A stretch of 64,000 nucleotides of DNA from Flavobacterium sp. LC2016-23 (GTDB taxonomy: Bacteria > Bacteroidota > Bacteroidia > Flavobacteriales > Flavobacteriaceae): assembly GCF_009674775.1 (NCBI RefSeq), contig NZ_WKKE01000010.1:121754-185753 (forward strand), in the 5' to 3' direction. The notes beneath the pieces were generated by a model, which saw only the letters and a list, made by a program, of their open reading frames with translations, made no database searches and was not told the DNA's origin. Each line of letters begins with the position of its first letter. Within the stretch, counting starts at the first letter, position 1. Positions 1-7,730 of the stretch are shown in pieces. A program made the translations under genes and the position numbers.

Positions 1-297
1 ATATAATGATATTGTATATAGTTCGTCATTTGATATTATTGTCAAATTGAATGTTAGACATCTATCATCCCACTCAAATAAGGAAAAATCCTCAAATCCT
101 TTTAATGTATAATCCTCTTCAAATAAATGAACTATCGCGTTCCGAAGAATTTTGCTTTTTTCAGAATCAAATTCGACTATTAGATCTTTAAGTCTTTTAT
201 ATTCTGCAGTTGCAAAATATTTATCTTTTTCTGTATAAGCACAAATGTTCTTAGGATAGAATAGATATACTAAATTTTTTAAAACTTTATCAATCAT
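1..297 (-). CDS. Partial hypothetical protein, C-terminus beyond the window
   Basis: An open frame begins at the ATG at 297 and stays open to base 1, giving 99 residues that start MIDKVLKNLVYLFYPKN. No stop is reached, so the gene is cut by the window edge. The visible part is soluble-looking, rich in acidic and aromatic residues (for example FEEDY and FSLFEWDD), with no signal peptide or membrane helix. I do not recognise the family. Its start lies only four bases after the stop of the lipoprotein gene at 302-1504, so the two are very probably co-transcribed and may be functionally paired. Confidence 0.6.
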   Translation of the reverse strand, partial: MIDKVLKNLVYLFYPKNICAYTEKDKYFATAEYKRLKDLIVEFDSEKSKILRNAIVHLFEEDYTLKGFEDFSLFEWDDRCLTFNLTIISNDELYTISLY

Positions 298-301
298 TTT
301 T

Positions 302-1504
302 TTATCTACAGTCTCCACCAGTAATAATATTTGTTTTATAGTCAGTTACTCTGCCATTATTTGTTGCGTTAAAATTTACTCTAGCTCCATGAATGTATAG
401 TGGATAATTATACTTTAATCTTTCCTCAAAATATAACCTAACAGTTAATTCTGATTCTCTTGTATGCCCATATCTATCAATAACATCTTGCATTGCTCTT
501 TGAAGGGCTCTTGCAGATGTATTTGCAGCAATTCCAGGAGTTATATTTGTATTTCCAACTTGTACATTTAAAGGTGTACCGAATGCTATTGGTTGTGCAA
601 ACTCAATTACATGTAATATTTCAACACCTTTTTCATTTAGTAAAAATACTTTAAAATGCACATTTTTAACTAAAGCTTCTTGCCAATTGTTAGTAGTTTT
701 AGTAAAATTAAAACTTTCACAGCTGGGTGGTAAATCATCTTTAACTTCCGGAGCACTTGGTGTCCCGGTCCCTGCTCCACTACCACCTCTGGGAGAACCA
801 ATATAACCGCCACTTCCTCCTCCTATACCACTTCCTCCTAAAGTCGGGGTAAATCTTATAACTCCTCCACATCCTGCGCATCCTCCACCACCGCTACCAC
901 CAGTAACGCTAACAGGATCAAGTTCCAATTGCCAATCTGCAGGAGCTTTACGAGTTAGATTATATTCCTTTGCTTTTTCGCCATCAGGGAAAATAATCGC
1001 AGATGAAATATTTTTAACTACTAAACCCTTTTCAAATTCTGCTCCTTTTACAAATCCTTCTCTTAAATTCCATGTAAGGATATAACCACTAAAAGAATCG
1101 AGATTTTGAAAATCTTGTTTTTTATTTTCAAAGAAGGAAACAGCTTCTTGTTTTGGAAATATTTCATGTACCACTGCATCATATCCACTATCAGAGGGAT
1201 ATAAATATAATATTTTTTTTCCTTTATAATCTGAATTTTCAGGATTATCCTTCATAGGTATAGCAATAGCCCCGGAAGCATTTTCTAATTTAACTGCATA
1301 AGCATTTTCCCAATTATATTCGATGTTTTTAAATGCCGCATGAAAATTTTCTTTTGTCTTGTAGTTATCAAACCATGTTTTGGCTGATAGTAAATTTGTA
1401 TTTTCTGTTTTTGATAAATACTCATCATTTTGGCATCTGGAAAAAAATACAGAAACCAACAAAAGAGCACTTAAAATCGTAATTTTTTTAATTTTTTCTT
1501 TCAT
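302..1504 (-). CDS. Glycine-rich hypothetical lipoprotein
   Basis: The protein has 400 residues from the ATG at 1504. A longer frame begins at 1543, but a -7 promoter box lies at 1541-1548, so the start at 1504 is preferred. It opens with a lipoprotein signal (MKEKIKKITILSALLLVSVF, then Cys24), implying an envelope lipoprotein. Residues of roughly 30-190 form one domain. A low-complexity Gly/Ser stretch of about 45 residues containing a CAGC pair follows, then a C-terminal domain of about 140 residues that ends in GGDCR. I recognise neither domain. The two-domain layout joined by a flexible Gly linker, with a small gene four bases downstream, resembles a cell-surface protein with a variable C-terminus, but that is inference. 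Confidence 0.75.
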   Translation of the reverse strand: MKEKIKKITILSALLLVSVFFSRCQNDEYLSKTENTNLLSAKTWFDNYKTKENFHAAFKNIEYNWENAYAVKLENASGAIAIPMKDNPENSDYKGKKILYLYPSDSGYDAVVHEIFPKQEAVSFFENKKQDFQNLDSFSGYILTWNLREGFVKGAEFEKGLVVKNISSAIIFPDGEKAKEYNLTRKAPADWQLELDPVSVTGGSGGGGCAGCGGVIRFTPTLGGSGIGGGSGGYIGSPRGGSGAGTGTPSAPEVKDDLPPSCESFNFTKTTNNWQEALVKNVHFKVFLLNEKGVEILHVIEFAQPIAFGTPLNVQVGNTNITPGIAANTSARALQRAMQDVIDRYGHTRESELTVRLYFEERLKYNYPLYIHGARVNFNATNNGRVTDYKTNIITGGDCR

Positions 1505-1540
1505 AATTTTATTTTTTTTTGAATGATTATTACTATAAAA

Positions 1541-1548
1541 CAAACTTA
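1541..1548 (-). promoter_or_regulatory. Predicted -7 promoter element for the Gly-rich lipoprotein gene
   Basis: On the minus strand this reads TAAGTTTG, matching the Bacteroidota -7 consensus TAnnTTTG. It lies about 36 bases before the ATG at 1504. I see no clear TTG at -33. Confidence 0.4.
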
Positions 1549-1610
1549 ATAAATAAATTCTTATAAAAAATATTTAATGTAGGAATTTATACTTATAAAG
1601 TATAAAAAAA

Positions 1611-1640
1611 AACCTGCTCAAACAAATGAACAGGTTTTTT
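1611..1640 (-). terminator. Intrinsic terminator downstream of clpX
   Basis: An inverted repeat pairs AACCTG-TCA with TGA-CAGGTT around a short loop. It is flanked by A-runs on one side and T-runs on the other, so it could work in both directions. It lies 24 bases past the clpX stop and separates clpX from the lipoprotein operon. Confidence 0.75.
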
Positions 1641-1663
1641 AAAATAATTTGATTTAATTGAAC

Positions 1664-2896
1664 TTACGAAGCAATTTCCATACGCTTCAGTAAATTTTTA
1701 TTCAAAGTATGTTTTGCATAATCTTTATCAATTGTCAGTACTTTATCGTCTGAACTTGGCAATTCGTACATCGCATCTGTTAGGATGGCTTCACATAATG
1801 AACGTAATCCACGAGCTCCGAGTTTGTATTCCAAAGCTTTGTCTACGATAAAATCTAAAGCTTCATCCGAAATGCTGAATTCTACTTCATCCATCAAAAA
1901 TAACTTCTGATATTGTTTGATTAAGGCATTTTTCGGCTGCGTTAAGATCGCACGCAAAGTTTCCCTGTCTAAAGGATCCATATGCGTAAGAACCGGCAAA
2001 CGGCCAATAATCTCCGGAATCAATCCAAAATCTTTGATGTCTTTCGGGATGATGTATTGCAATAAATTGTCTTTGTCGATGTTATCTACATTTTTAGAAG
2101 TAGAATACCCCACTGCCTGACGGTTTAAACGTTTCGAAATAATACGTTCTACCCCATCAAAAGCACCTCCGGCAATAAACAAAATATTTTGCGTATTCAC
2201 CTCAACAAATTTCTGGTCCGGGTGTTTACGTCCTCCTTTTGGCGGCACGTTTACCACTGTTCCTTCCAATAATTTCAACAAGGCCTGCTGTACCCCTTCT
2301 CCTGAAACGTCACGGGTAATGGATGGATTATCACTCTTACGGGCAATTTTATCTATTTCATCAATAAAAACGATTCCTCTTTCGGCTTTGGCTACATCGT
2401 AGTCGGCTGCCTGAAGCAAACGTGTCAAAATACTTTCAACGTCTTCTCCTACATATCCGGCTTCAGTTAAGACCGTTGCATCAACAATAGCCAAAGGAAC
2501 ATCTAACATTTTGGCGATCGTTTTTGCTACCAGTGTTTTTCCGGTTCCAGTCTGACCCACCATAATGATGTTGCTTTTCTCAATCTCTACTTCGTCGTCT
2601 AATTGCTGTTGCATTAAACGTTTGTAGTGATTGTAAACCGCCACTGACATTACTTTTTTAGTCTGATCCTGACCAATAACATACTGATCTAAGAAAGCTC
2701 TGATTTCTTTCGGTTTCTTTAAGATTAAATCCCCAACCAGTTTTGAGCTTCCACTTGATTTTAATTCTTCTAGTACAATTCCGTGTGCCTGTTCAATACA
2801 TTTATCACAAATATGTGCATTGATACCTGCAATCAATAAATTGGTTTCTGGCTTTTTCCTTCCACAAAACGAACATTCTAATACTACTTTAGCCAT
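1664..2896 (-). CDS. clpX: ATP-dependent Clp protease ATP-binding subunit ClpX
   Basis: A 410-residue AAA+ unfoldase that recognises substrates, unfolds them with ATP and feeds them into the ClpP chamber in the cytoplasm. The N-terminal zinc-binding domain has Cys8, Cys11, Cys30 and Cys33. Walker A is GQTGTGKT at 114-121, the pore loop GYVGE at 146-150, and Walker B ends in FIDE around 176-179. Length is normal for the family. clpP and tig lie upstream on the same strand, the usual tig-clpP-clpX order. The 165-base gap to clpP holds two long hairpins and a predicted promoter, so clpX may be partly uncoupled from clpP. Confidence 0.98.
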   Translation of the reverse strand: MAKVVLECSFCGRKKPETNLLIAGINAHICDKCIEQAHGIVLEELKSSGSSKLVGDLILKKPKEIRAFLDQYVIGQDQTKKVMSVAVYNHYKRLMQQQLDDEVEIEKSNIIMVGQTGTGKTLVAKTIAKMLDVPLAIVDATVLTEAGYVGEDVESILTRLLQAADYDVAKAERGIVFIDEIDKIARKSDNPSITRDVSGEGVQQALLKLLEGTVVNVPPKGGRKHPDQKFVEVNTQNILFIAGGAFDGVERIISKRLNRQAVGYSTSKNVDNIDKDNLLQYIIPKDIKDFGLIPEIIGRLPVLTHMDPLDRETLRAILTQPKNALIKQYQKLFLMDEVEFSISDEALDFIVDKALEYKLGARGLRSLCEAILTDAMYELPSSDDKVLTIDKDYAKHTLNKNLLKRMEIAS

Positions 2897-2917
2897 TCTT
2901 TTTTAGTTACTAAGCTG

Positions 2918-2950
2918 CAAAGTTACTAAGTTTCTAAGATTTTTGATCAA
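2918..2950 (-). promoter_or_regulatory. Predicted clpX promoter inside a palindromic element
   Basis: On the minus strand a TTG (2948-2950) precedes TAACTTTG (2918-2925) by 22 bases. This fits the Bacteroidota TTG / TAnnTTTG promoter, with a spacer near the upper end of the usual range. The start codon of clpX is about 20 bases downstream. Confidence 0.45.
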
Positions 2951-2970
2951 AACCTTAAAAACTTAGCAAC
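2922..2970. repeat. Imperfect 49-bp palindrome between clpP and clpX
   Basis: The arms GTTACTAAGTTTCTAAG and, in reverse complement, GTTGCTAAGTTTTTAAG meet almost without a loop at a central TTTGATCAAA. The arms are themselves made of near-repeats of a CTAAG-containing unit, and a further copy (AGTTACTAAG) lies at 2905-2914. It overlaps the predicted clpX promoter. Confidence 0.75.
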
Positions 2971-3005
2971 CTATTAACTTTTTATTTTTGTTTCAAGTTT
3001 AATTT

Positions 3006-3048
3006 GTTTCAGGTTTCAGGTTGCCGGAGCTAACCTGAAACCTGAAAC
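3006..3048. repeat. Perfect 17-bp-arm hairpin downstream of clpP
   Basis: GTTTCAGGTTTCAGGTT at 3006-3022 pairs exactly with 3032-3048 around a nine-base loop. Each arm contains two tandem copies of TTTCAGG. It starts 13 bases past the clpP stop. There is no U-run of terminator quality, so it may be an mRNA 3' stabilising structure or a repeat element. Confidence 0.85.
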
Positions 3049-3061
3049 TTTAAACAAAATT

Positions 3062-3736
3062 TTAGCTTCTTCTCAACACTTCGTCAATCATTCCGTATTC
3101 TTTAGCTTCGTCAGCTTTCATCCAGTAATCACGTTCGCTGTCTTTATGTACTTTATCGAAAGTCTGACCTGAATGTTGTGAAATGATGTTATACAATTCA
3201 TCTTTCAGTTTCAGCATTTCACGTAAGTTGATTTCCATGTCAGTTGCAACTCCCTGAGCGCCTCCTGATGGCTGATGAATCATTACTCTTGAATGTGGTA
3301 AAGCGGAACGTTTTCCTGCAGCACCTGCACATAATAAAACGGCTCCCATAGAAGCTGCCATTCCTGTACAGATTGTCGCTACATCCGGTTTAATGTATTG
3401 CATCGTGTCATAAATTCCTAATCCTGCGTAAACACTTCCTCCCGGAGAGTTTAAATAAATCTGAATGTCTTTTGAAGCATCAGCACTTTCTAAGAAAAGT
3501 AATTGTGCCTGAACGATATTCGCGATCTGATCGTCGATACCTGTTCCTAAGAAGATAATTCTGTCCATCATTAATCTGGAAAACACGTCTAATTGAGAAA
3601 TATTCAACTGGCGCTCTTCGATAATATATGGAGTCATATTGGTCGGGTTCATTGCAGCTACGATTTTGTCATAGTACATTGCGTTTACTCCCTGGTGCTT
3701 TGTAGCAAATTTTTTGAATTCTTTACCGTAGTTCAT
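3062..3736 (-). CDS. clpP: ATP-dependent Clp protease proteolytic subunit ClpP
   Basis: A 224-residue serine peptidase forming the tetradecameric chamber that degrades proteins delivered by ClpX in the cytoplasm. The catalytic triad is visible: Ser129 in GMAASMGA, His154 in MIHQPSGG and Asp203 in SERDYW. The N-terminal extension of about 25 residues before the conserved core is probably a propeptide. It sits between tig and clpX on the same strand. The 317-base gap to tig, with a strong terminator after tig, suggests clpP has its own promoter, although I could not find a perfect one. Confidence 0.98.
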   Translation of the reverse strand: MNYGKEFKKFATKHQGVNAMYYDKIVAAMNPTNMTPYIIEERQLNISQLDVFSRLMMDRIIFLGTGIDDQIANIVQAQLLFLESADASKDIQIYLNSPGGSVYAGLGIYDTMQYIKPDVATICTGMAASMGAVLLCAGAAGKRSALPHSRVMIHQPSGGAQGVATDMEINLREMLKLKDELYNIISQHSGQTFDKVHKDSERDYWMKADEAKEYGMIDEVLRRS

Positions 3737-4053
3737 ATTTTAAGTGTTCTAAGTTTTACGTTATATCTATTCATTCTCCATCAAAGGTTATACCTCTTTC
3801 TAAAGGATGTCAATTTGTCTTATTTCCAGCCCGGATAGCAGTGAAAAGCTTTTTGAAATGACAACTATTTTTTGTTGGTATAAAAAAGCGACCAGCGGAA
3901 GCTCTTTTTTTACCTTAACAAAAAAAGGCAGGCATGAAAAAACTTGTAACGAATAGCCGGATTAGCTCCTGAAAAGTAATCAAAAATAAATTAAAACAAA
4001 AGAGCGTCAGGAAAAAACTTCCCGACGCTCCAATATATTATTCTTTTTAGAAA
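3737..4053. other. 317-base gap between clpP and tig
   Basis: I see no gene here. It holds the tig terminator (4002-4030) and a second, imperfect hairpin at about 3872-3920. That hairpin is symmetrical, with an A-rich arm containing GGTATAAAAAAG and a T-rich arm containing CTTTTTTTACC. A near-match to a -7 box (minus-strand TATAACCTTTG, spacing off by one) lies at about 3783-3793 and could serve clpP. Confidence 0.4.
4002..4030 (-). terminator. Terminator downstream of tig
   Basis: GAGCGTC at 4002-4008 pairs with GACGCTC at 4024-4030, with extra GGAA/TTCC pairing inside. On the minus strand it is followed by TTTTGTTTTAATTT. It lies 24 bases after the tig stop. Confidence 0.8.
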
Positions 4054-5376
4054 TTATTCTCCGTATGAAGCAGCAATAAATTCGTCATAAGTAACTTCTT
4101 TAGTTGTTGGATTTGCTTTTTCTTTAAAGACCTCTAACAATTTTTCAGCTACTACCTGCTCAGAAAGTCTTTTTACTTCTTCCTGGTTCGATAAAACTCT
4201 TGCTACAATTCCCTGTACTTCTTCGTCAGTTGGGTTTGTTTGTCCGAATTGTGCCATTTGTTGTCTGATCGCATTTGTTGTAAAAGCTTTCAAATCTTCA
4301 AATGTAATCTGGATATTGCTTTGAGCCATTGCTTTTCCTTCAATTAGCTGGAAACGCAATCCTCTTTCAGATCTTGCATATTCTACTTCAGCTTCTTCAG
4401 CAGAAAGTTTTTTCTCTCCAACAGTCTGCAACCATTTTTTAAGGAATTCAGCAGGTAAATCAAATTTAGTGCTTTCGATCAGGAAGTCCTGAACGTCCAA
4501 TAATAATTTCTGATCTGCCTGTTGTGCGAACTGCGCTTCAGCATCTTCTTTAATTTTAGCTTTCAAATCTTCCAAAGAAGCTACTTTTCCTTCACCAAAA
4601 AGTTTATCGAATAACTCCTGGTTTAGTTCTGCCAGTTCAGCACCGTTGATTGCCTCAATAGTAAAATCTACTTCAATATCTAAACCGTGAACGTCATCAT
4701 GACCTACTTTCAGGTAGTCCATTAATTGGTGATCGTCTTCGAATAAACCTTTAGTGCTTACTTTCACTACATCTCCCACTTTTTTTCCGATGAATTTATC
4801 ACCTGCTTTTTTGTTGAATGCAGCTACAGAAATTGTAGTGGTATTGTTGATTCCTTTTTCTTCGTTTGAGAAAGTTCCTGTCAAATCAGAATCTGCAGCA
4901 ACCACTTCTTGTGGAATTGGCTTTCCAAATTGTTTCTGGATACGCTCAACTTGTCCGTCGATTAATTTATCATCCGCCGTAACGATATATTTTACGATAT
5001 CATTTTTAGCTTCTAAATTAATTTCGAAGTTTGGCACTAAACCAATTTCGTATTCGAAAGTTAGTTCTTCTGCATCCCAGTCAAAGTTTTCGTTTTCTTT
5101 TGCAAGAGGAGTTCCTAAAAGATTTAATCTTTCAGACTGAACAAAACGCTCCAGAGCCAAATCAACTACTTTTTTAACTTCTTCCTGCTTAATTGCTTTT
5201 CCGTATTGTTTTTCAACAAGGTCTTTAGGCACTTGTCCTTTTCTAAAACCTTTTACGGTAGCCAAAGGCATTTTTTCGTTTATTCTTTTTGCTACCTGAC
5301 CTTTATAATCCATGTGAACAACTGTCATTACAATCGTTTCATTCACAGCGTCTGTTGCTATTCTTTTAATATCCAT
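4054..5376 (-). CDS. tig: Trigger factor
   Basis: A 440-residue ribosome-associated chaperone that binds nascent chains at the exit tunnel. The N-terminal ribosome-binding domain carries the conserved GFRKGQVP loop at about residues 43-50. A central region (about 150-245) corresponds to the FKBP-like peptidyl-prolyl isomerase domain but looks divergent, and the C-terminal helical chaperone arms follow. Gene order with clpP and clpX is canonical. A good TTG-N20-TAATTTTG promoter lies just upstream, embedded in an inverted repeat. Confidence 0.95.
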   Translation of the reverse strand: MDIKRIATDAVNETIVMTVVHMDYKGQVAKRINEKMPLATVKGFRKGQVPKDLVEKQYGKAIKQEEVKKVVDLALERFVQSERLNLLGTPLAKENENFDWDAEELTFEYEIGLVPNFEINLEAKNDIVKYIVTADDKLIDGQVERIQKQFGKPIPQEVVAADSDLTGTFSNEEKGINNTTTISVAAFNKKAGDKFIGKKVGDVVKVSTKGLFEDDHQLMDYLKVGHDDVHGLDIEVDFTIEAINGAELAELNQELFDKLFGEGKVASLEDLKAKIKEDAEAQFAQQADQKLLLDVQDFLIESTKFDLPAEFLKKWLQTVGEKKLSAEEAEVEYARSERGLRFQLIEGKAMAQSNIQITFEDLKAFTTNAIRQQMAQFGQTNPTDEEVQGIVARVLSNQEEVKRLSEQVVAEKLLEVFKEKANPTTKEVTYDEFIAASYGE

Positions 5377-5404
5377 CTTCTTGTTTAATTTACATAATAA
5401 AATT

Positions 5405-5442
5405 GGGTTGCAAAATTATAAAATTTTTGCAACCCAGCCAAG
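5405..5442 (-). promoter_or_regulatory. tig promoter overlapped by a 12-bp-arm inverted repeat
   Basis: On the minus strand TTG at 5440-5442 is followed after 20 bases by TAATTTTG at 5412-5419. TGGGTTGCAAAA (5405-5416) and TTTTGCAACCCA (5426-5437) form a perfect 12-bp inverted repeat that covers the -7 box and most of the spacer. It could be an operator or a 5' structure. Confidence 0.6.
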
Positions 5443-5493
5443 TTTTTAATCCATTGTATTTTAAGGTGTTTTTCTTCCGTTTTCAATTTTGAT

Positions 5494-5838
5494 TTATTTG
5501 TCGTCTCCTACTATTTTATAAGTAATAGACTGAAGTATAGACAATATAACACTAAATATTAATGCTGTCCAGAATGAATCAACCGCAAAACCTCCGACAA
5601 TATTAGTACAAAGCATAATAATGACTGCATTAATTACCAATAAAAACAAACCCAAAGTAATAACTGTTACCGGCAATGTCAGGATGACTAATATGGGTTT
5701 TATAAAAATATTAAGCAACCCCAAAACCACTGCAACAATTACAGCTGTTCCGAAACTGGCCACGTGAACGCCTGACAATACATTAGCGATTAACAAAACC
5801 AGAGCAGCAGTAACAAGAAGTCTTAATAATAATTTCAT
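5494..5838 (-). CDS. Phage holin family (superfamily IV) small membrane protein
   Basis: A 114-residue protein that is almost entirely hydrophobic, with four predicted membrane helices. It matches from memory the widespread 'phage holin family protein' group (DUF360-like, PF04020), which is chromosomal and of unknown role in most bacteria. Motifs such as GLLNIFIKPILVILTLPVT and a late FWTALIFSVILSI are typical. The gene stands alone between tig and a hydrolase gene, and there is no phage context, so a lysis role is not supported. Confidence 0.8.
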   Translation of the reverse strand: MKLLLRLLVTAALVLLIANVLSGVHVASFGTAVIVAVVLGLLNIFIKPILVILTLPVTVITLGLFLLVINAVIIMLCTNIVGGFAVDSFWTALIFSVILSILQSITYKIVGDDK

Positions 5839-5904
5839 ATTTTTTGTGATTTAAAGTTTTAATAAAAGTAATGAATTTTACAATTATCAACTACTGCATT
5901 TTTA

Positions 5905-5995
5905 TTTTTTGTCACAGATTATAAGGATTAGAAAGATTTTTCATAAAACATTCTAAGTATTAATCTGTCAGAATCTTTTAATCTGTGGCAAAAAA
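5905..5995. repeat. Imperfect inverted repeat, CACAGATTA type
   Basis: TTTTTTGTCACAGATTATAA near 5905-5924 pairs imperfectly with the 5972-5995 arm (AATCTTTTAATCTGTGGCAA and on). Inside the left arm GATTATAAGGATTAGAAAGATT is a run of near-repeats of GATTA/AGATT. The element fills the gap downstream of the hydrolase gene and upstream of nothing obvious on either strand. Confidence 0.65.
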
Positions 5996-6004
5996 CTAAA
6001 TTAA

Positions 6005-6769
6005 TTATTCTTTCAAAAATTCAGTAGTCAACTCAAAAAACATTTTAGGATTTTCGGCATGAAGCCAGTGTCCGGCATTTGGAATGGTTTCGAACTTGAC
6101 CTTTGGAAAATGCTGACGTATCGCATCAAAATCGGTATCTAGAACATAACCGGAATTTCCACCGCGAATAAACAATGTTGGCTGATTAAAAACTAAATCA
6201 TCTGCCAGAGGTTTTCCAATTGCGTCTAAGTTATTATTAAAGACAGCCAGATTAAATCGAAATGCTAATTGTCCCGGTTCCTTCCAGTATAAATTCTTCA
6301 GCAAAAACTGACGGGTTCCAAAATCAGGAACATATTGGGCCACAATTTCTTCCACATCACTACGGCTTGGTTTTACAGAAAAATCAACTGCATTAAGTCC
6401 TGCCAAGATATCCTGGTGGTGCTGTTTGTAAAACTTCGGACCAATATCGGCCACAATTAACTTATCTACGATTTCAGGATGTGTAGTGGCAAAAAGCATT
6501 GCTACTTTTCCCCCCATCGAATGTCCTAAAATATCTATTTTATTCAACTGATTGGCCTGACAATATTCGAACACATCCTGTACCATGGCTTCATAAGACC
6601 ATTCATCCGAATGAAAACTACGCCCGTGATTTCGCAAATCTAAAATATGAACCTGAAATCCGGCCTCTACATATTGTCCCGCGAGGGTTTTCCAGTTGTC
6701 AGACATCCCCAGAAAACCGTGCATGATGATGAATGGCTTCCCTTCGCCTTCTATTTTTGAGTATAACAT
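6005..6769 (-). CDS. Alpha/beta-fold hydrolase, YbfF-like esterase
   Basis: A 254-residue soluble hydrolase. I start it at the ATG giving MLYSKIEGEGKPFIIMHGFL; the longer frame would add a basic, unlikely leader. HGFLG near residue 17 forms the oxyanion region, GHSMGG with Ser84 is the nucleophile elbow, and NAGHWLHAE near the C-terminus provides the catalytic His. The FIRGGNSGYV segment is characteristic of the YbfF-type esterases. The substrate is unknown. It follows pdxJ on the same strand, separated by a repeat-rich gap. Confidence 0.85.
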   Translation of the reverse strand: MLYSKIEGEGKPFIIMHGFLGMSDNWKTLAGQYVEAGFQVHILDLRNHGRSFHSDEWSYEAMVQDVFEYCQANQLNKIDILGHSMGGKVAMLFATTHPEIVDKLIVADIGPKFYKQHHQDILAGLNAVDFSVKPSRSDVEEIVAQYVPDFGTRQFLLKNLYWKEPGQLAFRFNLAVFNNNLDAIGKPLADDLVFNQPTLFIRGGNSGYVLDTDFDAIRQHFPKVKFETIPNAGHWLHAENPKMFFELTTEFLKE

Positions 6770-6789
6770 TTTATATTTTTTTTTATTGA

Positions 6790-6896
6790 AAAATTTATTC
6801 CGCAAAGACTCACAAAGGTTTTACGCAAAGAAGCACAAAATTTCTCTGAGAATCTCTGTGTTTTTTTTGTGTATCTCTGAGAAATAACTCTTTACA
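6790..6896. repeat. Intergenic repeat of CTTTGCG / CTCTGAGAA type
   Basis: The gap between pdxJ and the hydrolase gene is built of near-repeats. CGCAAAGACTCACAAAGG is followed by ACGCAAAGAAGCACAAAA, then TTTCTCTGAGAATCTCTGTG and ATCTCTGAGAAA. From memory, closely related strings (CTTTGTGTCTTTGCG) recur between genes in many Flavobacterium genomes. Confidence 0.6.
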
Positions 6897-6900
6897 AATC

Positions 6901-7614
6901 TTACTTCAATTTATTCAAATACATGTTCACCACATTATCTAAACCCAGATAAAGCGCTTCCGCTATTAAGGCATGTCCAATAGACACCTCTAATAAGCCC
7001 GGAATATTTTGTTTGAAAAACTGAATATTATCCAGACTCAAATCATGACCTGCATTAATTCCGAGACCTAATTCGTTGGCTAATTCTGCTGCTTTCACAT
7101 AAGGATCAATTCCGTTTTTATTTCCCAGATCATATTCATGAGCAAAAGCTTCGGTATACAATTCGATTCTTTCGGTGCCGGTTTTTTTTGCCCCTTCGAT
7201 CATTTCTAAAACCGGGTCAACAAAAATCGAAGTTCTGATTCCGTTACGCTGAAATTCCTGGATAACTTCGCTTAGGTAAGATTGGTTTTTAATCGTATCC
7301 CAACCTGCAGAAGACGTAATAGCCCCTATTGCATCCGGTACCAATGTGACCTGAGTCGGTTTGCATTCTAAAACCAAATCGATAAAATTATGCTGAGGAT
7401 TTCCTTCTATGTTGTATTCGGTATGCACGATGGCTTTTAAATCACGTGCATCCTGATAACGAATATGACGTTCGTCCGGACGTGGATGAATCGTGATTCC
7501 CTGACCTCCAAAATTCTGGATATCTGTTGCTACTTTTAATAAATCAGGAACATTTCCGCCACGCGCATTTCTCAGGGTTGCAATTTTATTGATATTTACA
7601 CTTAATTTTGTCAT
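6901..7614 (-). CDS. pdxJ: Pyridoxine 5'-phosphate synthase
   Basis: A 237-residue enzyme that condenses 1-deoxy-D-xylulose 5-phosphate with 3-amino-2-oxopropyl phosphate to make pyridoxine 5'-phosphate in the DXP-dependent vitamin B6 pathway. It has the TIM-barrel signatures of the family: the N-terminal LSVNINKIATLRNARGG, the active-site ITIHPRPDERHI, and GINAGHDL near the C-terminus. Length is normal. It is divergent from the CBS-protein gene at 7731 and has a -7 box upstream. Confidence 0.97.
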   Translation of the reverse strand: MTKLSVNINKIATLRNARGGNVPDLLKVATDIQNFGGQGITIHPRPDERHIRYQDARDLKAIVHTEYNIEGNPQHNFIDLVLECKPTQVTLVPDAIGAITSSAGWDTIKNQSYLSEVIQEFQRNGIRTSIFVDPVLEMIEGAKKTGTERIELYTEAFAHEYDLGNKNGIDPYVKAAELANELGLGINAGHDLSLDNIQFFKQNIPGLLEVSIGHALIAEALYLGLDNVVNMYLNKLK

Positions 7615-7656
7615 ATAAATAGATAATTAATTCTAGTAACATTATATTTGTTACCA

Positions 7657-7664
7657 CAAAAATA
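7657..7664 (-). promoter_or_regulatory. Predicted -7 element for pdxJ
   Basis: The minus strand reads TATTTTTG, matching TAnnTTTG, about 43 bases before the pdxJ ATG. No strong -33 TTG is visible. Confidence 0.4.
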
Positions 7665-7730
7665 CAAAGTAAAACGTAGCAGTTTTTGCTATTTTTTGAT
7701 TATTTTGCGTTAAATACCTACAACTGATTT

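Noticed and set aside
5494..5838. Prophage remnant (holin-family gene)
   Set aside because: The family is chromosomal in most bacteria and no phage gene, integrase or att-like repeat lies nearby.
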